A model generated the notes under the pieces. It had not been told where the DNA came from. It saw only the letters and a list, made by a program, of their open reading frames with translations, and did not search any database. 64,000 bases of DNA from JALZAI01 sp038207565. GTDB taxonomy: Bacteria; Actinomycetota; Actinomycetes; Mycobacteriales; Jatrophihabitantaceae. Positions within the stretch are counted from its first letter, which is position 1. Each line of letters opens with the position of its first letter. The DNA is taken from assembly GCA_038207565.1 (NCBI GenBank), contig JBBQZQ010000003.1, forward strand, positions 62,001 through 126,000, written 5' to 3'. This document shows, piece by piece, positions 26,176-34,605 of the stretch. Made by a program: the position numbers and the translations under genes.

Positions 26176-27372
26176 GTGTCCGGGTTCCCGTTGTTGCTCG
26201 ACGTTAACGACCGGCGAGTCCTCGTCGTCGGGGGCGGCGCGGTCGCGACCCGGCGGTCACGAGCTCTGGTGGACGCGGGGGCTGCCGTCACCGTCGTAGC
26301 GCCGGAGGTGACCGGCGACCTGCAGCAATCCGGCGTGACGGTGGTCCGCCGGGCTTTCGCGCGGGAGGACGTGGCCGGCGCATGGTTGGTGTTCGCGTGC
26401 ACCGATGACGCGGCGGTCAACGCCGAGGTGGCCGCAGCCGCGGCGCAGCACCAGGTTTTCTGTGTACGGGCCGATGCGGCGGGCGCCGGCACCGCCCGGA
26501 CGCCCGCCGTGGTGCGCCGCGATGAGGTGACGGTGGCGGTGAACGGCGGTGACGATCCGCGGCGGGCGGTAGCGCTACGCGATGCAATCTCTTTCGCGCT
26601 GGACTCAGGCGTCCTCTCGGCGCGGCCCGCGCGGCCCGCGAAAACCGGATCGGTCACCCTCGTGGGCGGCGGCCCGGGCGATCCGGAACTGATCACCGTG
26701 CGCGGCCGGCGGCTGGTCGCCGCGGCCGATGTGGTCGTCGTCGATCGCCTCGCGCCTCGCGCGCTGCTCGCCGAACTGCCTGACGGGGTCGAGATCATCG
26801 ACTGCGGCAAGTCGGCCCACCGGCACAACCTCACCCAGGCCCAGATCAACGAGGTGCTGATCGACCGGGCCCTCGCGGGCAAGCGGGTCGTGCGGCTCAA
26901 GGGGGGCGACCCGTTCGTTTTCGGGCGCGGTGGCGAGGAGTGGCTCGCCTGCGTCGCAGCAGGGGTGACCGTGAGCGTGGTGCCCGGAATCAGCTCCGCC
27001 CTCGCCGCGCCGGCCGCAGCGGGCATCCCGCTCACGCATCGAGGAGTCGCCGCTGATTTCACGGTCGTCTCGGGACATCTCGATCCGGGGCGTCCGGCCG
27101 ATCACGGAGTCGACTGGCCGGGGCTGGCCGCCGGCGCCGGCACCCTCGTGCTGCTCATGTCGATGGACCGCATCGCCTTGATCGCGGACGAGCTGATCAA
27201 GAACGGGCGCGCCGCCTCGACACCGTCGGCGGTCGTGCACCGCGCGACGCTACCGGGGCAGACCGTGGTGCGGGCGCCGCTGTCCGGGCTGGCGGCTGCC
27301 GTCGCGGCGAGCGGCGTCGGGGCGCCCGCGGTGACTGTGATCGGCGCCGTTGTCGATGTGCTGGGTATCTGA
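26176..27372 (+). CDS. cysG: Siroheme synthase / uroporphyrinogen-III C-methyltransferase (CysG-like fusion)
   Basis: 398 residues with two modules. Residues 1-150 form the NAD-binding precorrin-2 dehydrogenase/ferrochelatase domain (LLLDVNDRRVLVVGGGAVA, with a dinucleotide-binding loop). The rest is the SAM-dependent methyltransferase: VTLVGGGPGDPELITVRG, VRLKGGDPFVFGRGGEE and VVPGISSALAAPAAAGIPLTHRG. It makes siroheme for SirA from uroporphyrinogen III. GTG 26176 is chosen over the TTG at 26158; the sequence CACAAT 6 bases before suggests leaderless expression. It is divergent from the sirA leader, so one intergenic region controls enzyme and cofactor. Confidence 0.92.
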   Translation: MSGFPLLLDVNDRRVLVVGGGAVATRRSRALVDAGAAVTVVAPEVTGDLQQSGVTVVRRAFAREDVAGAWLVFACTDDAAVNAEVAAAAAQHQVFCVRADAAGAGTARTPAVVRRDEVTVAVNGGDDPRRAVALRDAISFALDSGVLSARPARPAKTGSVTLVGGGPGDPELITVRGRRLVAAADVVVVDRLAPRALLAELPDGVEIIDCGKSAHRHNLTQAQINEVLIDRALAGKRVVRLKGGDPFVFGRGGEEWLACVAAGVTVSVVPGISSALAAPAAAGIPLTHRGVAADFTVVSGHLDPGRPADHGVDWPGLAAGAGTLVLLMSMDRIALIADELIKNGRAASTPSAVVHRATLPGQTVVRAPLSGLAAAVAASGVGAPAVTVIGAVVDVLGI

Positions 27373-27384
27373 CCCGCCCAGCCT

Positions 27385-27435
27385 TGATCAACACGCTCTG
27401 CGGTGTGCTGGCAGCAGCCCACGGCGTGTTGATCA
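27385..27435. repeat. Perfect inverted repeat TGATCAACACGC / GCGTGTTGATCA
   Basis: Two perfect 12-bp arms (27385-27396 and 27424-27435) with a 27-base loop follow the cysG stop by 12 bases. A near-identical pair lies at 15111-15157 between glgP and metX. It may act as the cysG terminator or be a dispersed palindromic element. Confidence 0.7.
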
Positions 27436-27516
27436 CCAGCCGGCGATCACCGGCCGGCGGGAGCTGCGCGGGCGGGAGCTGCGCGGGCGCAGATCTGTCA
27501 TACCCCGCCCGCATCA

Positions 27517-27561
27517 TGGACATCGTCCAGCGCGGGCGGTAGTATTTAGAACACCAGTTCG
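27517..27561 (+). promoter_or_regulatory. Promoter with SOS-like (LexA) operator upstream of the HEPN gene
   Basis: TGGACA (27517-27522), a 17-base spacer and TAGTAT (27540-27545) make a good promoter. The sequence AGAAC-ACCA-GTTCG (27548-27561) follows, differing by one base from the Gram-positive/actinobacterial LexA box CGAAC-NNNN-GTTCG. It overlaps the expected transcription start, where LexA would block initiation. A strong ribosome-binding site (GGGAGG) and ATG 27579 follow. Confidence 0.6.
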
Positions 27562-27578
27562 AACTAGGGAGGTCGCTG

Positions 27579-27995
27579 ATGCGCTTCGATATTCGCCCCT
27601 TGCCGATGTCCGCGCCGCCGGCGTTGGCGCTGCTCTCCCAGGCCCGCACCGCACTCGCCGAAGCCGCGCGCACACGGGACGCCGGCGAGCGGTTCTGCCT
27701 TGCCCACCTCGCCGCTCTGCGCACGGCCGCTGCCCTGCTCGCCGAACGAGGACGACCGGCCGCGTCCCGGCGCCGCCTGGTCAGCGTGTGGGTCCTGATG
27801 GACGCGATTGCTCCCGAGTTCTCGGAATGGGCCACGTTCTTCGCCGCGGGGGCTTCCCTCCGCGCGGCTGCCGAGGCCGGCGCGCTCAACGCCGTCGGCG
27901 TGCGCACCGCCGACGACCAGGTCCGGGCGGCTGGGAGCTTCATGGAGCTCGTGGAGTCCTCGCTCGGTCTGCTCGCCGCGCCACTGGCGAGTTGA
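27579..27995 (+). CDS. SAV_6107-family HEPN-domain protein
   Basis: 138 residues, largely helical (LALLSQARTALAEAARTRDAGERFCLAHLAALRTAAALLA and FSEWATFFAAGASLRAAAEAG, given here in part). The family is widespread in actinobacteria and annotated as HEPN-like; I see no clear RxxxxH ribonuclease motif, so RNase activity should not be assumed. Ribosome-binding site GGGAGG lies 7 bases before the ATG. The gene is first behind the SOS-like promoter and is followed by a methyltransferase and dinB, a gene order common in the phylum, suggesting a link to DNA damage tolerance. Function unknown. Confidence 0.8.
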   Translation: MRFDIRPLPMSAPPALALLSQARTALAEAARTRDAGERFCLAHLAALRTAAALLAERGRPAASRRRLVSVWVLMDAIAPEFSEWATFFAAGASLRAAAEAGALNAVGVRTADDQVRAAGSFMELVESSLGLLAAPLAS

Positions 27996-28002
27996 CCGGC
28001 CC

Positions 28003-28046
28003 AGGCGGGCAGGCGCCCAGGCGGGCAGGCGGGCCAGGCGGGCCAG
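28003..28046. repeat. CAGGCGGG short tandem repeats
   Basis: CAGGCGGG-type 8-10 bp units repeat five to six times in the 96-base gap between the HEPN gene and the methyltransferase. They could form alternative hairpins; no function is evident. Confidence 0.7.
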
Positions 28047-28078
28047 CCGGAAGGCCAGGCGTTGTCGGGTGCGGCGGC

Positions 28079-28084
28079 TAGTGT
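28079..28084 (+). promoter_or_regulatory. Leaderless -10 (TAGTGT) for the methyltransferase
   Basis: TAGTGT lies exactly 7 bases before GTG 28092 and no ribosome-binding site is present, so the methyltransferase-dinB part may be transcribed separately from the HEPN gene. Confidence 0.5.
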
Positions 28085-28091
28085 CTAGCAC

Positions 28092-28811
28092 GTGCAGAAC
28101 GAAGTACGGCACGACGCGATCAGCCGGCACGGCCTGGTCGGTCAGCTGCTGGAGGCAGCGCTCGACTCGCTTGATGCGGCCCCGGCGGACGTTCTGGACT
28201 GTGGGGGAGGTTCCGGCAGTTTCGCCGTTCCCCTGGCACGTTCCGGCGCCACCGTGACCGTCGTCGATATCAGTGCGGACGCACTCGCCACGCTGAGTCG
28301 CCGCGCCATGGAGGCGGGAATCGCAGAACGGATTCGCGCCGTCCAGGGTGACGTAGAGGCGCTGGCCGAGGTCGTCGAGGCCGGCACCTTCGATCTGGTC
28401 CTGGCGCACGGCATCCTCGAGGCCGTGGACCATGTCGAGGCGGCGTTCGCTCAGGTTGCGGCGGCGGCGCGGCCCGGCGGCCTGCTCAGCGTGCTCGTCG
28501 GAAACCCGGTCGCGGGCGTCCTGGCGCGCGCGCTGGCCGGCGACCTCGGTGGCGCTCTGCGCGAGCTGGACGCGGTCGACAACGGCGGGCTCGATGCGCA
28601 GGCCGTGCGGGCCCTGTGCGTCGCACACGGGCTGCACGTCGAGCAGGTTCACGGCATCGGCGTCTTCACCGACCTCGTCCCCGGCTCTGCTCTCGACGCG
28701 CCCGGCGCGCGCGACGCGCTGGCCGCTCTCGAAACCGCGTGCGCCAGACGCAGTCCATTCGCCGAGATCGCCGGGCGGGTCCACGTCTTGGCGAGACAGC
28801 CGAAGGGCTGA
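28092..28811 (+). CDS. Class I SAM-dependent methyltransferase
   Basis: 239 residues. Motif I VLDCGGGSGSFAVPLARSG (about residues 34-52) binds SAM, VTVVDISADALATL provides the acidic ribose-binding residue, and FDLVLAHGILEAVD is motif IV; the C-terminal part is alanine-rich. The substrate is unknown; this profile resembles methyltransferase domain 11/25 proteins including tRNA or small-molecule methylases. Its order upstream of dinB (12-base gap) is conserved in many actinobacteria. Start GTG 28092 rests on the TAGTGT placed 7 bases upstream. Confidence 0.85.
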   Translation: MQNEVRHDAISRHGLVGQLLEAALDSLDAAPADVLDCGGGSGSFAVPLARSGATVTVVDISADALATLSRRAMEAGIAERIRAVQGDVEALAEVVEAGTFDLVLAHGILEAVDHVEAAFAQVAAAARPGGLLSVLVGNPVAGVLARALAGDLGGALRELDAVDNGGLDAQAVRALCVAHGLHVEQVHGIGVFTDLVPGSALDAPGARDALAALETACARRSPFAEIAGRVHVLARQPKG

Positions 28812-28823
28812 GGCAGGCGACTC

Positions 28824-30086
28824 ATGGGCCGCAGCGCCGACATCCCCCGCCTCGCCGGCCGGTCGGACGGTGACGACACCGGCTGCCCGATTCTGCACGT
28901 CGACATGGACGCCTTCTTTGCCAGCGTCGAGATCCGGCGCCGCCCGCAGCTGCACGGCAAGCCGGTCGTCGTCGGCGGCGGCACCCGCGGGGTGGTGGCC
29001 GCGGCCTCCTACGAGGCGCGCACGTACGGCATCCGTAGCGCGATGCCGATGAGCCGGGCACTACGGCTGTGCCCGCACGCTGTTGTCATCCCGCCGGATC
29101 GCCGGGCGTATGTCGAGGCGTCAGAGGCGGTCATGGCGATCCTGCGTGAGGTCACCCCGCTCGTCCAGCCGCTCTCACTCGACGAGGCCTTCCTCGACGT
29201 CTCGGGCTCGGTGCGGACGCAGGGACGACCCGCCGTTATCGCCGGACACCTCCGGCAGCGGGTGTCCGAGCAGTTGCAGCTCACCTGCTCGGTCGGGGTC
29301 GCCCCCACCAAGTTCGTCGCCAAGGTCGCCTCGGCGCGCTGCAAGCCCGACGGACTGCTCGTCGTCCCGGCCGACGGCGTGCTGGAATTCCTGCACCCGC
29401 TTCCGGTGACCGCGCTGTGGGGCGTCGGGGCACGTACCGAGCAGGCCCTGCGCCGCCTCGGCATCCGGACTGTTGGCGACCTCGCTCGCACACCCGTCGA
29501 CGCCCTGAGCCGGGCGGTCGGCGCTGCGATGGCGGCGCATCTGCACGGGCTTGCGAATGGCTTCGATCCACGATCCGTCGACATCGACGAGGTCGAGAAA
29601 TCGATCAGTGCCGATCACACCGTCTCCGTCGACCTCACGGAGGCGGCCGACGTCAGGCATGAGCTGCTCCGGCTGGCCACCGATGTCGGCCGCCGGGTGC
29701 GGGCCCGCGGTTTCGTGGCCCGGACCGTCGGCATTAAAATCCGCTTCGCCGACTTTCGCACCATCACTCGAGTGCGCACGCTCGCGAGCCCGACCGACGC
29801 CACCGCCACCGTGTACGACACGGCCGTCGACCTCTATCGGGCGCTCGGCCTGGATCAGCCCCGAATCCGGCTGGTCGGCGTGAAGTGTGAGAACCTCGGG
29901 GATGCCTCGCAGGTGACCGAACAGCTCAGCTTCGACGATCTCGAAACCTCGGCTCCGACCCGGCGGACGGACGCAGTGGTAGACGCCGCTCGTGCCCGAT
30001 TCGGCGCTGCGGCGGTCGGTTATGCGGCATTGCTGAGCGTTCCGCAACCCGCGCCGGACGCCGAACGGCGCTCCGCCGACGCCTGA
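28824..30086 (+). CDS. dinB: DNA polymerase IV (Y family)
   Basis: 420 residues. It copies past DNA lesions with low fidelity. ILHVDMDAFFASVE carries the metal aspartates (Asp27 and Asp29), and PLSLDEAFLDV supplies Asp120 and Glu121, completing the catalytic set. Fingers and palm (YEARTYGIRSAMPMSRAL), thumb helix-hairpin-helix (ALWGVGARTEQALRRLGI) and the little-finger domain (about residues 250-370) follow. The sequence EQLSFDDL near residue 370 matches a beta-clamp-binding motif. It is cotranscribed with the methyltransferase and possibly with the SOS-like promoter at 27517. All catalytic residues are present, so it is likely active. Confidence 0.95.
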   Translation: MGRSADIPRLAGRSDGDDTGCPILHVDMDAFFASVEIRRRPQLHGKPVVVGGGTRGVVAAASYEARTYGIRSAMPMSRALRLCPHAVVIPPDRRAYVEASEAVMAILREVTPLVQPLSLDEAFLDVSGSVRTQGRPAVIAGHLRQRVSEQLQLTCSVGVAPTKFVAKVASARCKPDGLLVVPADGVLEFLHPLPVTALWGVGARTEQALRRLGIRTVGDLARTPVDALSRAVGAAMAAHLHGLANGFDPRSVDIDEVEKSISADHTVSVDLTEAADVRHELLRLATDVGRRVRARGFVARTVGIKIRFADFRTITRVRTLASPTDATATVYDTAVDLYRALGLDQPRIRLVGVKCENLGDASQVTEQLSFDDLETSAPTRRTDAVVDAARARFGAAAVGYAALLSVPQPAPDAERRSADA

Positions 30087-30295
30087 CTTTGCTTCGCCGT
30101 AGCTCTACTCGAGCACCGTCACGCAATCGCCGCTTTCGATCCTGCGAATCGCCTCGTATGCTCGACGGTAGACAGTTCATCGGTTTGATCGACGCGGCGT
30201 GATATGGCGCAGAAATCGGTTCCGGAGTCCGGTCTTTCCGTACGAGCCAACGACACGCTGACGGTCAGCCGACCGCGGGGACGAAGGGGGGCACG
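30087..30295. other. 209-base gap between dinB and DUF3040
   Basis: No gene, clear hairpin or repeat is visible. A ribosome-binding site (AAGGGGGG) precedes GTG 30296. A promoter for the next gene is expected here but I cannot assign -35/-10 boxes. Confidence 0.4.
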
Positions 30296-30670
30296 GTGCC
30301 GCTCTCCGAGCATGAGCAGAGGCTGCTGGACGAGATCGAGCAGGCCCTCTACGCCGAGGACCCGAAATTCGCCTCGGCAGTGCGTTCCGCGCGTGGAAAC
30401 AGCCGCGCCCGCCGGTCCGTACTGCTGTGCGCACTGGGCGTGGTGCTCGGGCTCGGCCTGGTCCTCATCGGCCTGCTGTCCACCGTGATCGCGATAAGTG
30501 TGGTGGGCTTCGTCCTCGTGGTGGGCTCAGCGGCCTACGGCGCGCAATCGATCCGATCCCGGGGCACGACCGCCGCACCCGCACCGCACGCCGGCCGGCG
30601 ACCCGATCGCTCGGGCGGGCTCCGCTCTCGGATGGAAGAACGCATGCGCCGCCGCTTCGACGAAAACTGA
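30296..30670 (+). CDS. DUF3040 membrane protein
   Basis: 124 residues. The N-terminus MPLSEHEQRLLDEIEQALYAEDPKFA is the hallmark of DUF3040, an actinobacterial family, given here only in part. Two hydrophobic helices follow (LLCALGVVLGLGLVLIGLL and TVIAISVVGFVLVVGSAAYG) and a basic tail ends in RSRMEERMRRRFDEN. The function is unknown; members often lie near division and cell-wall genes. GTG 30296 is chosen because GGGGGG lies 5-10 bases upstream. It is convergent with the transglutaminase gene. Confidence 0.88.
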   Translation: MPLSEHEQRLLDEIEQALYAEDPKFASAVRSARGNSRARRSVLLCALGVVLGLGLVLIGLLSTVIAISVVGFVLVVGSAAYGAQSIRSRGTTAAPAPHAGRRPDRSGGLRSRMEERMRRRFDEN

Positions 30671-30681
30671 TCCGCGCCCAT

Positions 30682-30745
30682 CCCTTCGTCGATCTGCCCC
30701 TTCGTCGATCTGCCCCTTCGTCGATCTGCCAGTGGCAATGCCACT
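30682..30745. repeat. 16-bp tandem repeat (3 copies) plus 7-bp inverted repeat
   Basis: CCCTTCGTCGATCTGC is repeated three times in tandem (30682-30729), followed at once by AGTGGCA-A-TGCCACT (30731-30745), a perfect 7-bp inverted repeat. The 214-base gap lies between the convergent DUF3040 and transglutaminase genes, so the palindrome may terminate transcription or be an operator. Confidence 0.8.
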
Positions 30746-30884
30746 TACTGCCAGCCGAGGTGCATCTTCTGTGCCCGAACTGCCGATCACGGTCTCACCC
30801 CGCTGATCGGTAGAGCAGCAGGCGACCGCACACGCCGTGCGAAAACCTGATCGGCATCGCGGATGAGATCTCCCGCGGACGCGA

Positions 30885-33296
30885 TTAGTGCTGGCGGCGG
30901 GCGCCCGGCAGCCGTACCGGCGACCGGGCCGAGCCCGTCCACCCCAGCGACGCCGGCAACAGCCAGGAGCGGACGCGCTGTCGGGGCGTCCGAGCGGCAC
31001 TGAGGCCGGCCCGAACCGCCGCGAGCTCGTCGATCATCCGATTCCCCTGCGCACCGTTGGTGGCGTCCCCGCCGGTCGCGTGCGGTGCGTACCGGGATCG
31101 CTCCACAGCGGCCGCCAGGGTCTGCAGCGAACCCGACGCCGGTCCGGACGGCTCGGACAACCACAGCGCCACCTGCCGCGGGGTTCGGGCGGGTGACCAG
31201 ACGAAGCCGAGATCGACGGCAGTGTCGGACAGCTCTGCCCAGAGCGCATCGGTGTCGCCGTGACGGGCCTGCCCGAGTCGCCGTCGTCGGCGGCGTTGCC
31301 GCACGGCCCACGGGGTGAGCAGGAGCATCAGGATGAGGGCAAGGACTCCCGTCGCCGCGAGCGGCCACACCAGGTTCGGGCCGCTCCCACCGGGGCCGGC
31401 CGAGGTAGACCCCGGCGCACTCGCTGTCGAGGACGGCGCGCCGGTGACCGAGCCGCTCGAGCGACTGGCGGACGGGATGCTGGTGTCGCCGGTGCCGTTC
31501 TTGCCGTGCGGGGCCCAGGCGAGGTCGTTCAGCGATCCGCCGGTGATTCCGGCGAGTGGCGTCGGATCGAAGGGGATCCAGCCCTGCCCACTGAAGTACG
31601 CCTCCACCCACGCGTGCGCATCGTCGGTCGTGACGCTGAAGTTGCCGTCGGCATCGGGCACCGGGTGGGTGTAGCCAAGGACTACCCGTGCCGGAACCCC
31701 GGCCAGGCGCAGCATCACACCCATCGCAGCGGCGTACTGCTGGCAGTAACCGACCTTGTTCTTGAGGAAGTCGACGAGCTGGTCGCCGGAGTCGCCCCCT
31801 AGCGTCGACAGGCTGTAGGTGAATCCGTTCGCCGGTTTGGCGAAAAAGTCGCTGATCGCGCGCGCCTTGGCGTAGGCACCGTCCTTGTTCGCGGTCAGCC
31901 GCGCGACGAGGGCGCGCACGTAATCCGCGACCGCCGGCAACCGCATCCACTCGTCCATCGCCGGGTCGCGCCCCGAGGCGTTGCGCAGGTCCTCCGCATT
32001 CGGCGCCGGTTGCGTGACCGTCAGCTGGTAGGCGTCCCCGCTCGTCACCTTCGTGCCGAGGATCAACTGGTCCTGCGAACTCCACTGCGAGTCGCCATCG
32101 AGACCGTCGGCCGCGGTGGGAACGGCGAAGATCGGCGGGTTGGACGCCAGCCCGGTGACCTTGATGTCAGCGCTGAAGCCGACCGAATGAGGCGGGAACA
32201 GCGTGCCCGGTGAGCTCTGGAAGCGAGTGGTGTCGACCGCTTCGGTCAGTCCCGAGCCCGTCGCCCGCCAGCCCGTACCGGTGAACTGCGACAGCACGTT
32301 CGTGCGCAGGTAGAAGGGCTGGTTCGTTGCCTTGGTCCCGGCGGCAGCACCCGACAGCGGGCGCACCGTGACGTCGAACAGCTTGAGCGAGACTTTGCGG
32401 TCGAGCTGACCGCGCAACGCGACGAACGGGTCGATCGCACCGCCGCCAATCGCGCCGAAACCGGTGCCAGTCCCGGTGGACGAGCCGTTATGGAAAAGGT
32501 TGGCGACGAAATTGCGCGAGTCCGCGGGGATGACGACCGGCAGGGCGAGCGCCAGTGCGATCGCGGCGACCGCAATGCGTTGCGCCGAGATCGCGCGCGC
32601 GGCTCCCGACGCCCGGCTGCGCTCGCCCCCGGGCCGGGGGACGTAGTGGCCCCATCGGCGCAGGTCGTCGCTGGAGTCCAGCGCCAGCAGGATGAGGAAC
32701 GCGGCCGCGGATAGCGCGAACAACCACCACGACACGACCTGACGCGGGACCGCGCCGGACACCGTGAACACGACCAACAGCGGTATCCCGGCGAGCGCAC
32801 CGCGGCGTCCGACGACGGCAATCAGGTCGATGAGCGCTGCAACCAACGCGAGCAGGGCGCACAACGCCAGCCGGATGGCCACCGTGGAGTGAACCGGGGC
32901 CGCCTGCTCGGAGGTGGTGCGGTGCAACGCTGTCAGCAGGTGGCCGACGTCGTGCCACGTGCCTCGAAGCGGAATGATGCCGAGCACCGCGTGCTGCGGG
33001 ACGAATCGCGCAGTGAGCCAGGGGACAAGCAGCACGACGCCCAGCCAGATCTGTGCGGCGGACGGAGGTCGACCCCGCCGGAGGATCGCGGCCGGCCCAA
33101 TGACGACCAGCATGCTGACCCACACATCGATGAGCCACGCCCGGTCACTGAGTAGCTCGCACAGCGGCAGCACACCGATCCCGGACGCGAGCAGCGCCAG
33201 CAGGGTGCGCTGCACGTCGTGGTTGCCGGCCTCGGCGCTGCGGCCGCGCTCCCGCCCCGCCACAGGCGGCGCGGGCCGGGTCGTCGTTGCTGTCAT
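30885..33296 (-). CDS. Membrane-bound transglutaminase-like protein (TgpA family)
   Basis: 803 residues. About six to eight N-terminal membrane helices (LLALLASGIGVLPLCELL, VSMLVVIGPAAIL, LALCALLALVAALIDLIAVV, LLVVFTVSGAV and others) are followed by an extracellular region. The transglutaminase core has VGYCQQYAAAMGVMLR (catalytic Cys), TTDDAHAWVEAYF (His) and IPFDPTPLAG (Asp). One more helix (VWPLAATGVLALILMLLL) and a DUF4129-like C-terminal part end the protein. The gene overlaps DUF58 by 4 bases. MoxR, DUF58 and transglutaminase commonly form one operon; the substrate is unknown, perhaps peptides or cell-wall proteins. Confidence 0.9.
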   Translation of the reverse strand: MTATTTRPAPPVAGRERGRSAEAGNHDVQRTLLALLASGIGVLPLCELLSDRAWLIDVWVSMLVVIGPAAILRRGRPPSAAQIWLGVVLLVPWLTARFVPQHAVLGIIPLRGTWHDVGHLLTALHRTTSEQAAPVHSTVAIRLALCALLALVAALIDLIAVVGRRGALAGIPLLVVFTVSGAVPRQVVSWWLFALSAAAFLILLALDSSDDLRRWGHYVPRPGGERSRASGAARAISAQRIAVAAIALALALPVVIPADSRNFVANLFHNGSSTGTGTGFGAIGGGAIDPFVALRGQLDRKVSLKLFDVTVRPLSGAAAGTKATNQPFYLRTNVLSQFTGTGWRATGSGLTEAVDTTRFQSSPGTLFPPHSVGFSADIKVTGLASNPPIFAVPTAADGLDGDSQWSSQDQLILGTKVTSGDAYQLTVTQPAPNAEDLRNASGRDPAMDEWMRLPAVADYVRALVARLTANKDGAYAKARAISDFFAKPANGFTYSLSTLGGDSGDQLVDFLKNKVGYCQQYAAAMGVMLRLAGVPARVVLGYTHPVPDADGNFSVTTDDAHAWVEAYFSGQGWIPFDPTPLAGITGGSLNDLAWAPHGKNGTGDTSIPSASRSSGSVTGAPSSTASAPGSTSAGPGGSGPNLVWPLAATGVLALILMLLLTPWAVRQRRRRRRLGQARHGDTDALWAELSDTAVDLGFVWSPARTPRQVALWLSEPSGPASGSLQTLAAAVERSRYAPHATGGDATNGAQGNRMIDELAAVRAGLSAARTPRQRVRSWLLPASLGWTGSARSPVRLPGARRQH

Positions 33297-34600
33297 CGGG
33301 GCGCTCCGACTTCGTTTCCGACGCTGCGATGCGTGAGCAGCGCGCGCCACGCCTGCGCGACGCTGTCGCCGCAGCGCACGATCCCCACCTGCCATCCGGC
33401 ACCCCGCAGGACGCGGGCCGCCGCATAGCATGGGGCGGATGCGGGCGAGGCCTCCGATCCCGGCCCGTAGGCCCAGGTCGCGGTGTCCAGGACCAGGGCG
33501 AGAGCGGTGGTCGCCGAGCCGCGCGGATGTACGCCGGCGAGCATCCGCAGGCTGGCTGAGTCGAGATCGCCGACGATTGCGGTCATGGTCGACTCGCGTG
33601 CCAGCGCGGACACCACACCGGACAGGGGGGTCAGCTCGCGCCGCGCGGAGCCCCGCACCGCGGCGAGATAGTTCATCAGAGCCGTGGTTTCCGGCATCCG
33701 CAGCCGTCCCGGGTTACCGAGATCGCTTGCCAGGGCCAAGTCGCGGCCGCTCACCAGCGTGTAGGTCCCGATGCTCGCCGCCGCGCTGATTGCCCACTCC
33801 AGCGAGCTGCGCGTGCGCTCGTCAGCGCCCTCCGGCGCCGGTCCCGGGGCTTGGACGTGCGCGTCCGAGCGGAGGTCGAGCAGTAGCGTCACCTCGCCGC
33901 GCCAGGGCCGCTCCTCCTGCCGCACCATCAGCGCGCCGGTACGCGCGGACGAGCGCCAGTGAATCTTGCGCAGATCGTCACCCGTCCGGTACTCGCGGGT
34001 GGACGCGTCGTCCGCGCCCCGAGCCCCGATCGAGTGGCTGCCGGCGTCATCGCCCACGTCGGCCGAACGGGGCGGGTCCAGGTGCTGCAGCGGCTCGATG
34101 ACGGGTGCGATGACGATCTGGTTAACACTGGTGAATGAGCGGCGGACGTCGACGAGATGGAACGGGTCGGTGAGCCGGATGTGCAGCGGACCGCACCGAT
34201 AGCGACCCCTCGGCAGACGCGGCATGCGGTAGGAGACGGTACGGGTCTCGCGGCTGCGCAAACTGTCGAGCACGAAGCGGGCGCGGCCGGTCAGCTGATC
34301 GGGCAGCTGGTCCTCCAGCATCAGCGCACCCGTCGGCAGCAGCGAGCGATTCGTGATCGAGAGGTTCACGACGATGGTGTCGCCGGCGCTCGCCCGGCCC
34401 GGCTCGGCCCCGCGCCGGTTGGCCAGGCGCACTTGGGAACGGAACACCACCAGCGCCGACAACAGCGGCACGGCCAACGCCAGTACGCCGGCCCGGGCCA
34501 GATCGACCACGCCGAGCAGCAGGCCGCAGGCGATCGCGGTGACCCCGGCGGCGATGAGGCAGCTCGCCCGGGTGGTGAAACCGGCTCGGGAACCAGCCAC
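33293..34600 (-). CDS. DUF58 domain protein
   Basis: About 435 residues. Two N-terminal helices (ASCLIAAGVTAIACGLLLGV and LALAVPLLSALVVF) precede a beta-rich part. STREYRTGDDLRKIHWRSSARTG (given in part) is the DUF58 signature, with the VRQEERPWRGEVTLLLDLR strand of a VWA-like fold behind it. DUF58 proteins usually work with MoxR AAA+ ATPases. GTG 34600 is taken as the start because the gap to the MoxR stop is then 5 bases; the open frame upstream is MoxR out of frame. Confidence 0.87.
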   Translation of the reverse strand: MAGSRAGFTTRASCLIAAGVTAIACGLLLGVVDLARAGVLALAVPLLSALVVFRSQVRLANRRGAEPGRASAGDTIVVNLSITNRSLLPTGALMLEDQLPDQLTGRARFVLDSLRSRETRTVSYRMPRLPRGRYRCGPLHIRLTDPFHLVDVRRSFTSVNQIVIAPVIEPLQHLDPPRSADVGDDAGSHSIGARGADDASTREYRTGDDLRKIHWRSSARTGALMVRQEERPWRGEVTLLLDLRSDAHVQAPGPAPEGADERTRSSLEWAISAAASIGTYTLVSGRDLALASDLGNPGRLRMPETTALMNYLAAVRGSARRELTPLSGVVSALARESTMTAIVGDLDSASLRMLAGVHPRGSATTALALVLDTATWAYGPGSEASPASAPCYAAARVLRGAGWQVGIVRCGDSVAQAWRALLTHRSVGNEVGAPR

Positions 34601-34605
34601 GGCGC

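Noticed and set aside
27579..27995. HEPN toxin of a toxin-antitoxin pair
   Set aside because: No nucleotidyltransferase (MNT) partner and no clear RxxxxH motif; the SAV_6107 family is not known to be toxic.
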